Shown here: piece after piece, positions 1-7,788 of the stretch
Layout: every line of letters starts with the position of its first letter
Numbering within the stretch: position 1 is the stretch's first letter
DNA from: Planctomycetia bacterium
GTDB lineage: Bacteria; Planctomycetota; Planctomycetia; Pirellulales; UBA1268
DNA: 8,188 nt
Direction of reading: 5' to 3'
Assembly (NCBI GenBank): GCA_009926295.1
Contig: RFPF01000128.1
Coordinates: forward strand, 1-8,188
Program-made: the position numbers and the translations under genes
Notes under the pieces: generated by a model
Seen by the model: the letters and a program-made list of their open reading frames with translations, nothing else
Databases searched by the model: none
What the model was told of the DNA's origin: nothing

Positions 1-776
1 CGCGGCCCCGGGGCCGCGGCCGGCAGGCCGATGGCTGCGAAAAATGCATCCTCGAGTTCGCCGTCGCGGCCGGGGAGCCATTCGGCCACGAGGTGATCGC
101 GCGTACCGGCGGCGACGACGCTGCCGTCGTGGATGATCACGAACCGGTCGCAGCGGGCCTCGATCTCGTGCAGGCGGTGGGTCGAGAGAAGGATGGCGTG
201 GCCTTCGGACCGGAGCTGCGCGAGCAGCACGAGCAGGTCGCGGGCACCAACGACGTCGAGAGCGTTGGTCGGCTCGTCGAGCACGAGCGCCGGCGGATCG
301 TGCACCAGCGCCCTGCCCAACGACACCCGCTGCCGCTGACCGGACGACAGCCGTCCGGCGGGGCGGTCGGCGCAGTGGGTGAGGTCGAGCTGCTTCAAGA
401 GAGTCGTCACGCGGTCCGACAGGGTGTCGGACGGCAGGCCGTGCACGCGGCCGAACGAGGCGAAGATCTCCCGCGGCGTGAGCCGGTCGGGGACGCCGGT
501 CGTCGCGGACACGTAGCCGATCCGGCGACGCACGCCCACCGGATCCCGCCGCACGTCGCACCCGGCGACGCGGGCGGTGCCCGCGGTGGGCTCGAGGAGT
601 GTTCCGAGCATCCGCAGCGTCGTCGTCTTGCCGGCCCCGTTGGCGCCGAGGAGCCCGACCATCTCCCCCTCCTGCACCGTGAACGATACGCCGTTCACCG
701 CCCGCACGACGCTGCCGTCGCTGGCGTGGTAGTGCTTGACCAGCCCCGCCACGTCGATCGCCGACTCTGGCGGCAT
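1..776 (-). CDS. ABC transporter ATP-binding protein, NatA-like (partial, 3' end off window)
   Basis: ATPase subunit of an ABC-2 type exporter; it would power a separate membrane permease from the cytoplasmic face. 258 residues are visible, beginning at ATG 776 (MPPESAIDV), and the frame stays open to the left edge. Seen motifs: Walker A GANGAGKTT at residues 44-52, signature LSSGQ at 143-147, Walker B with LDEPT (D167, E168), and the switch histidine in STH at residue 200. The Q-loop region reads IGYVSATTGVPDRLTPRE (86-103), which lacks the usual Gln but resembles the NatA subgroup (TGLYDRLTPRE type), as does the STHRLHEIEARCDR segment. Family members run from about 240 to 330 residues, so the end is probably near. 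The start lies 1 nt after the frr stop (TAGCATG), suggesting translational coupling. The permease partner is expected beyond the left edge but is not visible. The transported substrate cannot be told; NatA annotations imply sodium, but that is not shown here. Confidence 0.93.
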   Translation of the reverse strand, partial: MPPESAIDVAGLVKHYHASDGSVVRAVNGVSFTVQEGEMVGLLGANGAGKTTTLRMLGTLLEPTAGTARVAGCDVRRDPVGVRRRIGYVSATTGVPDRLTPREIFASFGRVHGLPSDTLSDRVTTLLKQLDLTHCADRPAGRLSSGQRQRVSLGRALVHDPPALVLDEPTNALDVVGARDLLVLLAQLRSEGHAILLSTHRLHEIEARCDRFVIIHDGSVVAAGTRDHLVAEWLPGRDGELEDAFFAAIGLPAAAPGP

Positions 777-777
777 G

Positions 778-1338
778 CTACTGCTCCATGACCTCGGCTT
801 CCTTGGCCCTGGCGAGGTCGCCCACCTTCGCCTCGTAGTCCTTCGTGAGCGCCTGAACCTTCTCCTTGGCGAGACCGCACTCGTCCTCGGTGAGCGAGCC
901 TTCCTCCTGCTCGGTGTCGGCCGCCTTGTTGCCGTCTCGGCGGACGTTGCGGATCGCCACACGGGCCTCCTCGGCGAGTTCCTTGATGCGGGCGGTCATC
1001 TTCTTGCGGACGTCCGTGGAGAGCGCCGGGATCGTGATCCGGATGAGCCGGCCGTCGCTCTGCGGGTTCAGGCCAAGATCGGCGGCCTGGATCGCCTTCT
1101 CGATGTCCTTGAGCGTGCCGGGATCGAAGGGCCGCACGACGATCTGGTTGGGCTCCGGCGCCCCGACGCTCGCCAGCGCCTTGATCGGAGTCGGCGAGCC
1201 GTAGACCTCCACCCGCAGGGAATCGACGAGGCCGGGATTCGCCCGGCCGGTGCGGATGCCGGTGAGCGCGTGGCGAAACACGTCCACGGCCTTTTCCATG
1301 CGTTCCTCGGCGTCGAGCAGGATGTCGTCGGCGGGCAT
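778..1338 (-). CDS. frr: Ribosome recycling factor
   Basis: RRF, which with EF-G splits the post-termination 70S ribosome in the cytoplasm. The protein is 186 residues, matching the usual 185. Seen: the N-terminal helix with DAEERMEKAVDVF and IRTGRANP (residues 9-35), YGSPTPIKALASV (46-58), EKAIQAADLGLNP (80-92), and the domain I motif ARVAIRNVRRDGN (125-137) carrying the conserved arginines used in ribosome binding. The C-terminal helix is LTEDECGLAKEKVQALTKDYE. The frame is open 24 codons further upstream to 1410, but the ATG at 1338 has a GGAG Shine-Dalgarno 7 nt upstream and gives the family length, so the longer start is rejected. In many bacteria frr directly follows pyrH; here three genes separate them. 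The upstream neighbour is the permease (73 nt away); the downstream neighbour is the ABC ATPase, 1 nt after the stop. Confidence 0.97.
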   Translation of the reverse strand: MPADDILLDAEERMEKAVDVFRHALTGIRTGRANPGLVDSLRVEVYGSPTPIKALASVGAPEPNQIVVRPFDPGTLKDIEKAIQAADLGLNPQSDGRLIRITIPALSTDVRKKMTARIKELAEEARVAIRNVRRDGNKAADTEQEEGSLTEDECGLAKEKVQALTKDYEAKVGDLARAKEAEVMEQ

Positions 1339-1345
1339 CGTGGCA

Positions 1346-1349
1346 CTCC
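1346..1349 (-). promoter_or_regulatory. Shine-Dalgarno of frr
   Basis: GGAG on the minus strand, 7 nt before the ATG at 1338. It decides the start over the in-frame upstream codon at 1410, which would add 24 residues absent from the RRF family. Confidence 0.75.
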
Positions 1350-1376
1350 ACGGGTTGGTGAACCGGATCGGCACCG

Positions 1377-1406
1377 ATTCTTGCAGGAGCACCTCGCCGG
1401 CGGCAA
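1377..1406 (-). promoter_or_regulatory. Possible frr promoter (weak)
   Basis: In the permease/frr gap the minus strand has TTGCCG (1406-1401) and AAGAAT (1382-1377), separated by 18 nt. Each box matches the sigma70 consensus at 4 of 6 positions. It would give a leader of about 30 nt. In GC-rich DNA such a match may arise by chance. It would allow frr and the ABC gene to be expressed separately from the genes upstream. Confidence 0.25.
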
Positions 1407-1411
1407 GCACG

Positions 1412-3367
<1,956 letters not shown>

Positions 3368-3373
3368 GAACCG

Positions 3374-3379
3374 CTCCTC
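3374..3379 (-). promoter_or_regulatory. Strong Shine-Dalgarno of the permease (supports GTG start)
   Basis: GAGGAG on the minus strand, 6 nt before the GTG at 3367. This is the strongest ribosome binding site seen in the window and supports the non-ATG start of the permease. Confidence 0.75.
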
Positions 3380-3412
3380 GAGGACGCTGCCGGACGCGTC
3401 GCGGGTCCGCGA

Positions 3413-4009
3413 CTACTGCCAGGCCGGCAGTTCGATCTTGCGTTCGCGGGCCCGCTGCCGGAGGGCCTCATCATAGCGTTCGAGCAGCTGCCGTTGGGCT
3501 GCGTCGCCGGGGCCGGCGGCCGCCGCGTCCTTCGCCGGCGCCCGCGGCTTGCGCGGCCGGCGTCCCTCGAAGCCCCGCGCGCGCGGATTGACGGCGAAGC
3601 GGAGTTCCTTGTAGACCAGCGTGCGGTCGATGCTCCGGTCGAGGATCGACCGCCTCTCGTCCGGCTGGGCGGCAAAGTAGGCTTCCACGTCCTCGTCGCG
3701 CGCCTCGCGCCACTCCGTCTCCAGCGTCCGCTGCACCTCCCGGACCTCGTCGGGGCTCATGCGGTCGACGTTGCGGATGATCGCGTCGACGGTCCGCCTG
3801 CCATCCCGGCCCGTCGCGTCGCCGTCGAGCAGTCGCCGCTCCAGCACGAGCGTTTCGTCGACGAGATCTTCGCCGTCCGAGAGCCACCACCAGCCGAGGA
3901 GGCCGATGACGGCCACTCCCGCAACGGCGGCAAGCGCCCTTCCCATGCCCCTGGAAGCCCCCTGCGGCCCGGTGGCCCGGCGGCCGTTCTGTCCGGCGCC
4001 GCGCGTCAT
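3413..4009 (-). CDS. Hypothetical single-pass membrane protein, coupled to DUF1559 gene
   Basis: A 198-residue protein I do not recognise. A basic Gly/Arg-rich N-terminus (residues 1-24) is followed by one hydrophobic segment (about 25-43, ending GLLGWWWL), then a charged, largely helical region (47-140) rich in Arg, Glu and Asp, a basic Pro/Ala linker (about 145-168, with GRRPRKPRAPAK) and a final charged helix ending in LPAWQ. The positive N-terminus predicts an N-in topology with the bulk outside the cytoplasm; this is inference. The start codon overlaps the stop of the DUF1559 gene as ATGA (4009-4006), so the two are probably translated together. An internal ATG at 3946 (MGRALAAV, 177 residues) with a purine-rich GGGG stretch just upstream is an alternative start that would begin right at the membrane segment. 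Base composition is like the neighbours. The frame is open upstream to 4717, but that part is antisense-frame noise across the DUF1559 gene. Confidence 0.8.
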   Translation of the reverse strand: MTRGAGQNGRRATGPQGASRGMGRALAAVAGVAVIGLLGWWWLSDGEDLVDETLVLERRLLDGDATGRDGRRTVDAIIRNVDRMSPDEVREVQRTLETEWREARDEDVEAYFAAQPDERRSILDRSIDRTLVYKELRFAVNPRARGFEGRRPRKPRAPAKDAAAAGPGDAAQRQLLERYDEALRQRARERKIELPAWQ

Positions 4010-5004
4010 GTGCCGCTGCCGCTGTCGTCGGGCGGCGCCGTGGGATCGTTGCCGTCGGAGATCGTGCAGTACCAGCGGAGGACGTCGGAGTCGGTCTCGT
4101 TGGCGATCGCCTCGACGTGGCCGTCGAGGAACGCGAAGTTCGTTACCCCGGGATGACGGCTGCCGAACTTGCGACTGCTCGTGTCGTCGGGCGCGGACGC
4201 GATCCCGCGGAGCGTGTCGCGGAACTGCGTATTGGGAGTGTCGGCGGCGAAGAACGCCGTGTCGCCCTGGTTGTAGTGGGCCATGTCGGCGGCCCACGAG
4301 GACTGGACTGGCGGAATGTGCCGCTCGCCGATGCCGAACGTCTTGCTCAGTCCGTCGGTCACCTGCGCCGCCCTGATCCGCGAAAATGTGTGGATCGGAC
4401 CGGCATAGAGCGGCCCGTTCCGCGGATCCGAGGCGATGTTCGGATCGCACGAGTCGGTCGAGGCGTAGGTGTAGTAGGCGCCGGCGTTGGCGGCGTAATC
4501 GCCACCCGCGGCCACTCCGATGCCACCGCTCGGGGGCGAGCCGTTGTTGTTGTCGAAGTTGCGATCGGCTGCTGGCGCCCGACGGCTCGGGCAGTAGTAC
4601 CCCGCCACCGGAGTCCGCATGGCCCGCGCGTTGGCCGGGTCGTACACCGGCGCGGACGGCACGTAGGCGTCGAAGATCGATTGCTGCTCCATGAAGGGGA
4701 GCACCCGGAAGGCCCATGAGTAGGCCTCGCGGAGCCGCGGCGGGTCGCCCTCCGGGCTGCCGCCCGGGCTCCGCGTGTCGCGGCCCTTGGGAAAGACCTT
4801 CTTCACGCCCTCGTGGTTGGCCACGGCCAGGCCCACCTGCTTGAGATTGTTCGTGCAGGCGTTCCGACGGGCCGACTCACGGGCGGCCTGCACGGCCGGG
4901 AGCAGGAGTCCCACGAGGACGCCGATGATGGCGATCACCACCAGCAGCTCGACCAGGGTGAAACCGCGACGAAGCCGGGCGGCGATGCCTCGCGTTGCTC
5001 GCAT
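4006..5004 (-). CDS. DUF1559 prepilin-like protein (H-X9-DG type)
   Basis: A 332-residue exported, pilin-like protein. After a basic leader (RLRRG, residues 10-14) comes the type IV prepilin signal FTLVELLVVIAIIGVL, with predicted prepilin-peptidase cleavage after G14 and the conserved Glu at mature position 5 (E19). The hydrophobic helix runs to about residue 35 and is followed by LLPAVQAARESARR, typical of the family. The central part has YYCPSRRAP and is rich in Asn, Gly and Ala, fitting an extracytoplasmic DUF1559 (SBP_bac_10) domain. At the C-terminus H284 and D294-G295 form the H-X9-DG motif (RHPGVTNFAFLDGH), and a short acidic tail ends DDSGSGT. The role of these proteins is not established; planctomycetes carry dozens to hundreds of copies. 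The ATG at 5004 is chosen over an in-frame start at 5064 because it places the leader at the normal length and has GAGGG 7 nt upstream. The stop overlaps the next gene by 4 nt. Confidence 0.95.
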   Translation of the reverse strand: MRATRGIAARLRRGFTLVELLVVIAIIGVLVGLLLPAVQAARESARRNACTNNLKQVGLAVANHEGVKKVFPKGRDTRSPGGSPEGDPPRLREAYSWAFRVLPFMEQQSIFDAYVPSAPVYDPANARAMRTPVAGYYCPSRRAPAADRNFDNNNGSPPSGGIGVAAGGDYAANAGAYYTYASTDSCDPNIASDPRNGPLYAGPIHTFSRIRAAQVTDGLSKTFGIGERHIPPVQSSWAADMAHYNQGDTAFFAADTPNTQFRDTLRGIASAPDDTSSRKFGSRHPGVTNFAFLDGHVEAIANETDSDVLRWYCTISDGNDPTAPPDDSGSGT

Positions 5005-5011
5005 GGGAATG

Positions 5012-5016
5012 CCCTC
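5012..5016 (-). promoter_or_regulatory. Shine-Dalgarno of the DUF1559 gene
   Basis: GAGGG on the minus strand, 7 nt before the ATG at 5004. It selects this start, which gives a 14-residue prepilin leader, over an upstream in-frame start at 5064. Confidence 0.65.
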
Positions 5017-5055
5017 GTTGGTGTGGGGTGCCGGGCAGGACATGCAACGCACCTG

Positions 5056-5084
5056 ATTTTCCAATCGGACCGCGGTCGCGTCAA
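5056..5084 (-). promoter_or_regulatory. Putative sigma70-type promoter of the DUF1559 gene
   Basis: In the 110-nt pyrH/DUF1559 gap the minus strand reads TTGACG (5084-5079, 5 of 6 consensus), a 17-nt spacer, then GAAAAT (5061-5056, 4 of 6). A transcript starting near 5049 would have a leader of about 45 nt. The spacer contains the 10-bp palindrome GACCGCGGTC (5068-5077). This would let the DUF1559/hypothetical pair be expressed independently of pyrH. It is inferred from sequence only. Confidence 0.45.
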
Positions 5085-5114
5085 GCGATCGGCAGCCCCA
5101 GTTTCAGGCCTTTT

Positions 5115-5861
5115 TCACTCCCGACGGCCGCTGACGAGCGTGCCCACCCGCTCGCCCGCCACGGCCCGCTCGATGTTCCCCTCCTTGCGGTAGTTGAACA
5201 CGAGGATCGGCATCGCGTGTTCCATGCACTGCGATATGGCGGTCGCATCCATGACGCGCAGGTTCTGCTCGCGCATCTGCTGGTAGGTGAGGTCGCGGTA
5301 AAGAATTGCGTGCGGATTCTTCTCGGGATCGTCCGAATAGACGCCGTCCACCCGCGTGGCCTTGAGGAGGATGTCGGCCTCGAGTTCGAGCGCCCGCTGG
5401 GCCGCGGCCGTGTCGGTCGTCACGAACGGGCTGCCCGTGCCGGCCGCGAGGATGACGACCCGGCCCTTCTCGAGGTGCCGCCGCGCCCGCCGACGAATGT
5501 AGGGCTCGGCGACGCCGTCCATGCGGATGGCGGTCATGAGACGGGTCTGCGCCCCGAGGGTCTCGAGCGCGTCCTGCAGGGCGAGGCCGTTGATCACGGT
5601 GGCGAGCATTCCCATGTAATGGGCGGTCGCCTGCTGCACCCCCGTGTTTCCGGCCGTGAACGAGCCGCCCCGCAGGATGTTGCCACCGCCGATAACGATC
5701 GCCAACTGCACGCCGCGGGCCGCGGCCTGACAGGTCTGCCGGGCGACGTGGAGAACCTCCTCCATCGAGATGCCGCGCTCGCCGGGCCGGGCGAAACTCT
5801 CGCCGGAGAGTTTCAGCAGCACTCGGGCATAGGGCGCGGCGTCCATCGACGGCTCAGCCAC
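5115..5861 (-). CDS. pyrH: UMP kinase
   Basis: Bacterial UMP kinase, which phosphorylates UMP to UDP with ATP in pyrimidine nucleotide synthesis; a hexameric amino-acid-kinase fold enzyme of the cytoplasm. Seen: LLKLSGESF (residues 15-23), the glycine-rich IVIGGGNILRGG (55-66), the UMP/ATP region GTGSPFVTTDTAAAQRALE (141-159), KATRVDGVYSDDP (167-179) and VMDATA (203-208). The family usually reads GTGNPFFTTD, so S144 replaces the common Asn, a mild change. Length (248) fits the family's 235-250. The start given is GTG 5861, overlapping the tsf stop by 8 nt; ATG 5846 (MDAAPYARV, 243 residues), 7 nt after the tsf stop, is an equally plausible start and neither has a strong Shine-Dalgarno. The overlap or near-contact implies coupling to tsf. 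Confidence 0.97.
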   Translation of the reverse strand: MAEPSMDAAPYARVLLKLSGESFARPGERGISMEEVLHVARQTCQAAARGVQLAIVIGGGNILRGGSFTAGNTGVQQATAHYMGMLATVINGLALQDALETLGAQTRLMTAIRMDGVAEPYIRRRARRHLEKGRVVILAAGTGSPFVTTDTAAAQRALELEADILLKATRVDGVYSDDPEKNPHAILYRDLTYQQMREQNLRVMDATAISQCMEHAMPILVFNYRKEGNIERAVAGERVGTLVSGRRE

Positions 5862-6696
5862 CGAGCTTCCAGTTTTCCATGCGTTTGACGTCGATCCCGG
5901 CCGCCTTGGCGACCTGGCCGACCGACTGCTTGTCGTCCTTCACGAACGGCTGCTCGAGGAGCACGCACTGGCTGAAGAAGTTCCGCAGCCGCCCCTCGAT
6001 CATCTTGGCGATGATGTTCTCGGGCTTTCCCTCTCCGCGGGCCGCCTCGGTGAGGATTTCCCGCTCCTTCTCCACGACGGCCGGATCGAGTTCCTCCTTC
6101 GTGACCGCCTTCGGGGCCAGGGCGACGACGTGCATAGCGATCTCCTTGGCGGCGGTGGCAGCCTCCGGCGACGTCGTCTTTCCGCTCACCTCGACCAGCG
6201 CGGCCTTCGAGCCGTCGTGGTGGGCGTAGCCACCGCACGGCGCATCGATCCGACAGATACGCGACAGGTCGAACACCTCCCGCATCCGATTGAAGAGGTC
6301 GTCTTTCAGTTCGCCGAGCGTCTTGTCGGGATGCATCTGGCTCTTCTGGGCGAGGAGATCCTCGGGGCTTTTCGCGCCGGGGCCGAGCGCGAGCGTCTTG
6401 GCGATGTCGTTGGCGAGGTCCTTGAAGTCGGGGCTGCCGGCCACCGGGGCGCTTTCGCACTTGAGTTCGATCATCGCGCCGACCCCCTTGGCGGGATCGA
6501 CGTGGACGGCGAGACGGCCGGTGGACATCTCGCGGTCGGCCCGGAGAGCCTGCGTCTTGATCCCCTGCTTTCGGAGCCATTCGACGGCCTGGTCCGTGTT
6601 GCCGCCGCATTCCTGCAGGGCCTTCTTGCACTCCATCATCGGGAGGCCCGTCTTGTCACGGAGGGCCATCACCGCAGCCGCAGTAATCTCAGCCAT
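5854..6696 (-). CDS. tsf: Elongation factor Ts
   Basis: Guanine nucleotide exchange factor for EF-Tu, 280 residues, close to the E. coli length of 283. Seen: the N-terminal UBA-like domain (residues 1-50, MAEITAAAVMALRDKTGLPM and MECKKALQECGG), the core beta/helix region, AMHVVALAPKAVTKEELD (187-204) and the C-terminal KMIEGRLRNFF (231-241) with LLEQPFV (246-252). The conserved TDFV motif, whose Asp and Phe (D80, F81 in E. coli) push into the EF-Tu magnesium site, aligns here to SAPV (82-85, within CESAPVAG), so both key residues are missing. This may be a lineage trait rather than decay, since the rest is intact. The start is ATG 6696 with AGGAG 7 nt upstream; the frame is open to 6825, but that extension runs into rpsB and is rejected. 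It lies 49 nt after rpsB and overlaps or abuts pyrH. Confidence 0.97.
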   Translation of the reverse strand: MAEITAAAVMALRDKTGLPMMECKKALQECGGNTDQAVEWLRKQGIKTQALRADREMSTGRLAVHVDPAKGVGAMIELKCESAPVAGSPDFKDLANDIAKTLALGPGAKSPEDLLAQKSQMHPDKTLGELKDDLFNRMREVFDLSRICRIDAPCGGYAHHDGSKAALVEVSGKTTSPEAATAAKEIAMHVVALAPKAVTKEELDPAVVEKEREILTEAARGEGKPENIIAKMIEGRLRNFFSQCVLLEQPFVKDDKQSVGQVAKAAGIDVKRMENWKLGG

Positions 6697-6703
6697 GTCG
6701 TCA

Positions 6704-6708
6704 CTCCT
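6704..6708 (-). promoter_or_regulatory. Shine-Dalgarno of tsf
   Basis: AGGAG on the minus strand, 7 nt before the ATG at 6696, in the 49-nt rpsB/tsf gap. It fixes the tsf start and excludes the longer reading frame overlapping rpsB. Confidence 0.75.
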
Positions 6709-6745
6709 GGTGGTGCGCCCGACCCGACGCCGTGATGCGGGGCGA

Positions 6746-7537
6746 TCAGACCTTGGGAGGCTTGGGAACGGCACGCTTGGCGGAGCGGGGCTTGGGGCCG
6801 GCCTTTGCCTCGCCCCCGTCGGCACCCTCGGCGGCGACTTGCGCCTCCGCCGCCACCTGCGACTTGCCCTCGAGCACCGCGTCGGCGAGACGGCCGGCGA
6901 CGAGTTCGATCGAGCGGATGGAGTCGTCGTTGCCCGGGATCGGCAGATCCACGAGGTCGGGATCGCAGTCGGTGTCGATCAAAGCCACCGTCGTGATGCC
7001 CATCTTGCGGGCCTCGTTGACGGCATTCTTCTCCTTCTTGGGATCGAACACCACGAGGCACTCGGGCAGCCGGGCGAGCGTGCGGATGCCGCCGAGGTTC
7101 CGCTCCATCTTGCGGAACTCGCGGCGGAGCGACGACTGCATCTTCTTGGAATACGCGCCGAACTCCTCCGAGGGCATCAGCTTCTCGAGTTCCTCCAGCC
7201 GCGCGAGCCGGTTGCGGATCGTGCGGAAGTTGGTGAGCGTGCCACCGAGCCAGCGATCGCTGACGTACGGCATGCCGCAGCGGCCGGCCTCGCGGGCGAC
7301 GGCCTCGGCCCCCTGCCGCTTCGTGCCCACGAACAGGACCAGGCTGCCGGAGGCCGCCACCTGCTTGAGATACTTGCGCGCCCGCAGCAGGCCGCGGATC
7401 GTCTCGCGGACGTCGATGATGTGGATGAGGTTCTTGCGGCCGTGGATGTACGGCTTCATCTTCGGGTTCCACCGGCTGGCGCGGTGGCCGAAGTGGACGC
7501 CTGCTTCTATCAGTTCTTGGGCCAGGACGTTCGACAC
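6746..7537 (-). CDS. rpsB: 30S ribosomal protein S2
   Basis: Small-subunit ribosomal protein S2, bound near the 30S head/body junction together with S1 in many bacteria. 263 residues. Seen: AGVHFGHRASRWNPKMKPYI (12-31), the family N-terminal signature; VLFVGTKRQGAEAV (67-80); DRWLGGTLTNF (94-104); NLGGIRTLARLP (147-158); and VDLPIPGNDDSIRSI (196-210). The core ends near residue 225 and is followed by a tail of about 38 residues rich in Ala, Lys and Pro, with an imperfect QVAAEAQVAAEG repeat (227-238) and a basic end (PKPRSAKRAVPKPPKV). Such tails vary among species. The start is GTG 7537; the N-terminus MSNVLAQELIEAGVHFGH matches family spacing, although the upstream Shine-Dalgarno is weak. 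First gene of the minus-strand run, divergent from ilvN. Confidence 0.97.
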   Translation of the reverse strand: MSNVLAQELIEAGVHFGHRASRWNPKMKPYIHGRKNLIHIIDVRETIRGLLRARKYLKQVAASGSLVLFVGTKRQGAEAVAREAGRCGMPYVSDRWLGGTLTNFRTIRNRLARLEELEKLMPSEEFGAYSKKMQSSLRREFRKMERNLGGIRTLARLPECLVVFDPKKEKNAVNEARKMGITTVALIDTDCDPDLVDLPIPGNDDSIRSIELVAGRLADAVLEGKSQVAAEAQVAAEGADGGEAKAGPKPRSAKRAVPKPPKV

Positions 7538-7587
7538 GCTTCTGTTCGCTCTCGGGGGGAATGGGACCGGATGGACACGAGCACCGC

Positions 7588-7617
7588 AAACTATCGGCTT
7601 TTTTCGGGCCCTGTCAA
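7588..7617 (-). promoter_or_regulatory. Putative sigma70-type promoter of rpsB-tsf-pyrH
   Basis: The minus strand carries a perfect -35 box TTGACA (7617-7612), an 18-nt spacer with an A-run, and TAGTTT (7593-7588, 3 of 6 consensus). Transcription from about 7581 would give a leader of about 44 nt before the GTG at 7537. The perfect -35 and correct placement before the operon's first gene make it the best promoter candidate in the window. Confidence 0.55.
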
Positions 7618-7699
7618 CGCACGACCGGCATCCCCGGCCCAGCCGTCAAACCCGGTCCCGGATCCGGCCCCGCGGGTCCGCCTGGCGCCCCGGAGCCGC

Positions 7700-7729
7700 T
7701 TGAATCGGCCGCGCGGCCGCAACTAGACT
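7700..7729 (+). promoter_or_regulatory. Putative sigma70-type promoter of ilvN
   Basis: The plus strand has TTGAAT (7700-7705) and TAGACT (7724-7729), each 4 of 6 consensus, with an 18-nt spacer. A transcript from about 7736 would have a leader of about 53 nt, too short for a classical peptide-plus-attenuator of the ilv type. The spacer contains the 14-bp perfect palindrome CGGCCGCGCGGCCG (7706-7719), a possible operator, although GC-rich palindromes are expected by chance here. Confidence 0.4.
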
Positions 7730-7788
7730 CGCGGGTTCGCCGCTTTCCAGCGTTCCGAGTCGGTACCGTCACCCCCGGGCCTGCCCCC

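Larger units (their letters stand above)
7538..7788. other. Divergent rpsB/ilvN intergenic region
   Basis: About 250 nt without a convincing gene. It holds one promoter candidate on each strand (7588-7617 minus, 7700-7729 plus), facing away from each other with roughly 80 nt between the -35 boxes. I see no riboswitch-like structure, leader peptide or terminator. A frame on the minus strand spanning 7614-7853 overlaps the ilvN start and has no family resemblance, so it is not called. Confidence 0.7.

Noticed and set aside
86..103. Missing Q-loop glutamine in the ABC ATPase as a sign of decay
   Set aside because: The same replacement is usual in the NatA subgroup, and all other catalytic motifs are intact.
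93..791. 232-codon open frame on the plus strand
   Set aside because: Antisense to the ABC ATPase, whose Walker A, signature and Walker B motifs are clear on the other strand.
1339..1410. N-terminal extension of frr (24 extra codons)
   Set aside because: Exceeds the RRF family length, while the internal ATG at 1338 has a well-spaced GGAG.
4010..4717. Upstream extension of the hypothetical membrane protein
   Set aside because: Lies entirely over the DUF1559 gene in another frame; the ATGA overlap gives a natural start at 4009.
5100..5115. T-run next to a short GC stretch after pyrH, looking like a terminator
   Set aside because: On the transcribed (minus) strand it reads as an A-run directly at the stop codon with only a 3-bp possible stem, the wrong order for an intrinsic terminator.
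6697..6825. N-terminal extension of tsf
   Set aside because: Would overlap rpsB; the ATG at 6696 has AGGAG 7 nt upstream and the canonical MAEIT start.
6290..7726. 478-codon open frame on the plus strand
   Set aside because: Runs antisense through tsf and rpsB, both certain genes, and shows no recognisable motif.
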